This document shows, in pieces, positions 62,780 to 64,000 of a stretch of DNA of 64,000 nucleotides. The notes beneath the pieces were generated by a model, which saw only the letters and a list, made by a program, of their open reading frames with translations, was not told the origin of the DNA and made no database searches. The DNA comes from Chiridota heheva (lineage: Eukaryota; Echinodermata; Holothuroidea; Apodida; Chiridotidae), in contig JAIGNY010004270.1 in NCBI GenBank assembly GCA_020152595.1, positions 247,001-311,000 on the forward strand, read 5' to 3'. A program made the translations under genes and the position numbers. How positions within the stretch are numbered: position 1 is the first letter of the stretch; every line of letters starts with the position of its first letter.

Positions 62780-64000
62780 AATTGTCAAAATTCAACTCAC
62801 GCAGGAAAAAATTACTCCTTTTACTTCTTACCCTTTCTGGTGATATTGAAAGCAATCCTGGACCTTCCCCAAAATATCCTTGCAAACAATGCAACAAGTC
62901 TGTTAAAAATAACCAAAAAGGTATTTGTTGTGATGATTGTGACTCGTGGGTTCATAGTAAGTGTTCAGGCATTACTAATGCAGCTTACAATACTCTTGCA
63001 TCATCATCTGATGATTGGTTTTGTTCGGAATGTTTGGCACCTTGTGGCCTGTGTGGACTTCAGTGTAGGAGATCTGAAAAAGCAGTACAGTGTGACAATT
63101 GTGATCTATGGATCCACACTAAGTGCTGTAGCATTGACGACTCAAAATACAGCGATCTCATGCATTCTAGCTGTACCTGGGTGTGTGACACTTGTGACTT
63201 CATGAACTTCTCTGATTCTTTCTTCTCAACTAACAATTCCATCAAGTGTACTTACTCATATGAACCACTTCAAAATTGTTCTTCTGGCCTTGACTCGGGG
63301 TCCAACCACCATCCCGATGTCAAATTGAAAACAAATCCCAAAAGGGGAAAAAGAAGGTTTTAAAGCTTCTTGTTATTAACTTTCAGAGTCTTCGAAACAA
63401 GACGGCCTCCGTGGAAAGTCTTATCAAAGAAAAAGACCCAGATGTCATTATTGACACTGAAACCTGGCTGAATTCCGAAATTACCAGCACTGAAATTTTC
63501 CCGGACAACTATACAGTCGTTCGCAAAGATAGAAATTCAAATAGTCATGGTGGTGTATTACAGGCAATAAAAAATGACCTGGTTTTCACTAGCTCACTAA
63601 ATTAGACTCTGACTGTGAAATTATCTGGACAAAATTCCAATTTCCTAAGGAAAAGAGCATGTATATAGGAACATTTTACAGACCCAGTCACAATGATCTC
63701 ACTAGCCTACTTGAGTTGAAATAATACCTCCAAAAGCTTGGTAAAAATGCTGACAAAAACAATGTTATTCTTGCTGGTGATTTCAACCAACCTAGTATTG
63801 ACTGGAGTCAAAACATTATTTCAGAACTAACGCTTCCTCCGAAGCAGCCAAAATTCTTATTGAAGTGACCAATTCATTCGATCTCACTCAAATGGTGCAG
63901 TCACCCACCAGAGATAACAACATCTTTGATCTTGTTTTTACTAACAATTCACCAGCTGTTACCTCAGCTAATGTCATTCCCGGTATAAGTGACCATGATA
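62780..64000 (+). mobile_element. CR1-type LINE with 2A-like peptide and PHD fingers (runs off window)
   Basis: A frame from about 62782 encodes a basic start (FNSRRKK), a Leu run, then SGDIESNPGP, a 2A ribosome-skipping consensus (62842-62865 for DIESNPGP). Two PHD-type zinc fingers follow (CKQC...CCDDCDSWVHSKC...WFCSEC; CGLC...CDNCDLWIHTKC...WVCDTC). TAA at 63361 ends this frame; the endonuclease continues in another frame (LLVINFQSLRNK, KDPDVIIDTETWLNSEI, ILAGDFNQPSIDWS) with later stops. The same family as 54505-57320, in the opposite orientation. The 5' boundary is unknown. Confidence 0.9.
62782..63363 (+). pseudogene. 2A-peptide/PHD-finger N-terminal region of CR1-type LINE ORF2
   Basis: 193 codons with no ATG at the start; two TAA codons (62776-62781) precede in the same frame, so the true start is lost or another mechanism is used. 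2A peptides make ribosomes skip the Gly-Pro bond; in sea urchin CR1 elements they sit at the N-terminus and can act as part of a signal sequence, which fits the hydrophobic LLLLLLTLSG stretch here. The PHD fingers are complete. A frameshift near 63354 separates this from the endonuclease. Confidence 0.8.

Overview
This window is animal genomic DNA, most likely from a marine deuterostome invertebrate. It has large AT-rich introns, GT-AG splice sites, very many minisatellites and MITEs, and non-LTR retrotransposons. One of these is a CR1-type element with a 2A-like peptide and PHD fingers, an arrangement reported from sea urchins, hemichordates, amphioxus and molluscs. The species cannot be fixed from the sequence alone.

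The host content is essentially one gene on the + strand. Thirteen exons between 5082 and 44136 join without a phase error into a 601-residue C-terminal part of an alpha-2-macroglobulin (A2M) family protein. In order they give the second half of the thioester (TED) domain, the macroglobulin/CUB-linker part, the receptor-binding domain, a small two-cysteine linker exon, a six-cysteine thyroglobulin type-1 domain, and an NTR/C345C-like C-terminal domain ending in a stop codon with an ATTAAA signal close behind. The 5' half of the gene, including the thioester site, lies upstream of the window. All introns after the A2M core are phase 1, as expected of shuffled modules.

The introns are filled with mobile elements. 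Four copies of an I-group LINE with C-terminal RNase H and a (CAAA)n tail lie in the same orientation as the gene (1-4000, 16206-17562, about 23100-28122, about 32832-37447). A diverged relative sits at 43263-43795. Another LINE lies antisense at about 21090-23020, and a CR1/L2-like 3' end at 37820-38452. MITE families include a TTAA-flanked family with four copies, a second TTAA MITE, an hAT-type MITE with a perfect 8-bp duplication, and two foldback elements with 5-bp duplications.

Tandem arrays are unusually closely tied to splice sites. A 27-bp array ends in the true 3' splice site of one exon, with every unit carrying an in-frame acceptor copy. A 44-bp array ends just before another true 3' splice site, with every unit carrying a branch-point-like motif and an AG. 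A donor-bearing segment is repeated after the first NTR exon. A decayed second thyroglobulin exon also lies in the following intron.

Downstream of the gene (44.2-64 kb) there is no confident host gene. It holds minisatellites (45.75-46.65 and 57.5-59.6 kb), more MITEs, and two copies of one CR1-type LINE in opposite orientation (minus strand 54505-57320; plus strand about 62780 to the window end, with the 2A-like peptide). Two possible minus-strand exons (59.6-60.3 kb) are noted with low confidence.
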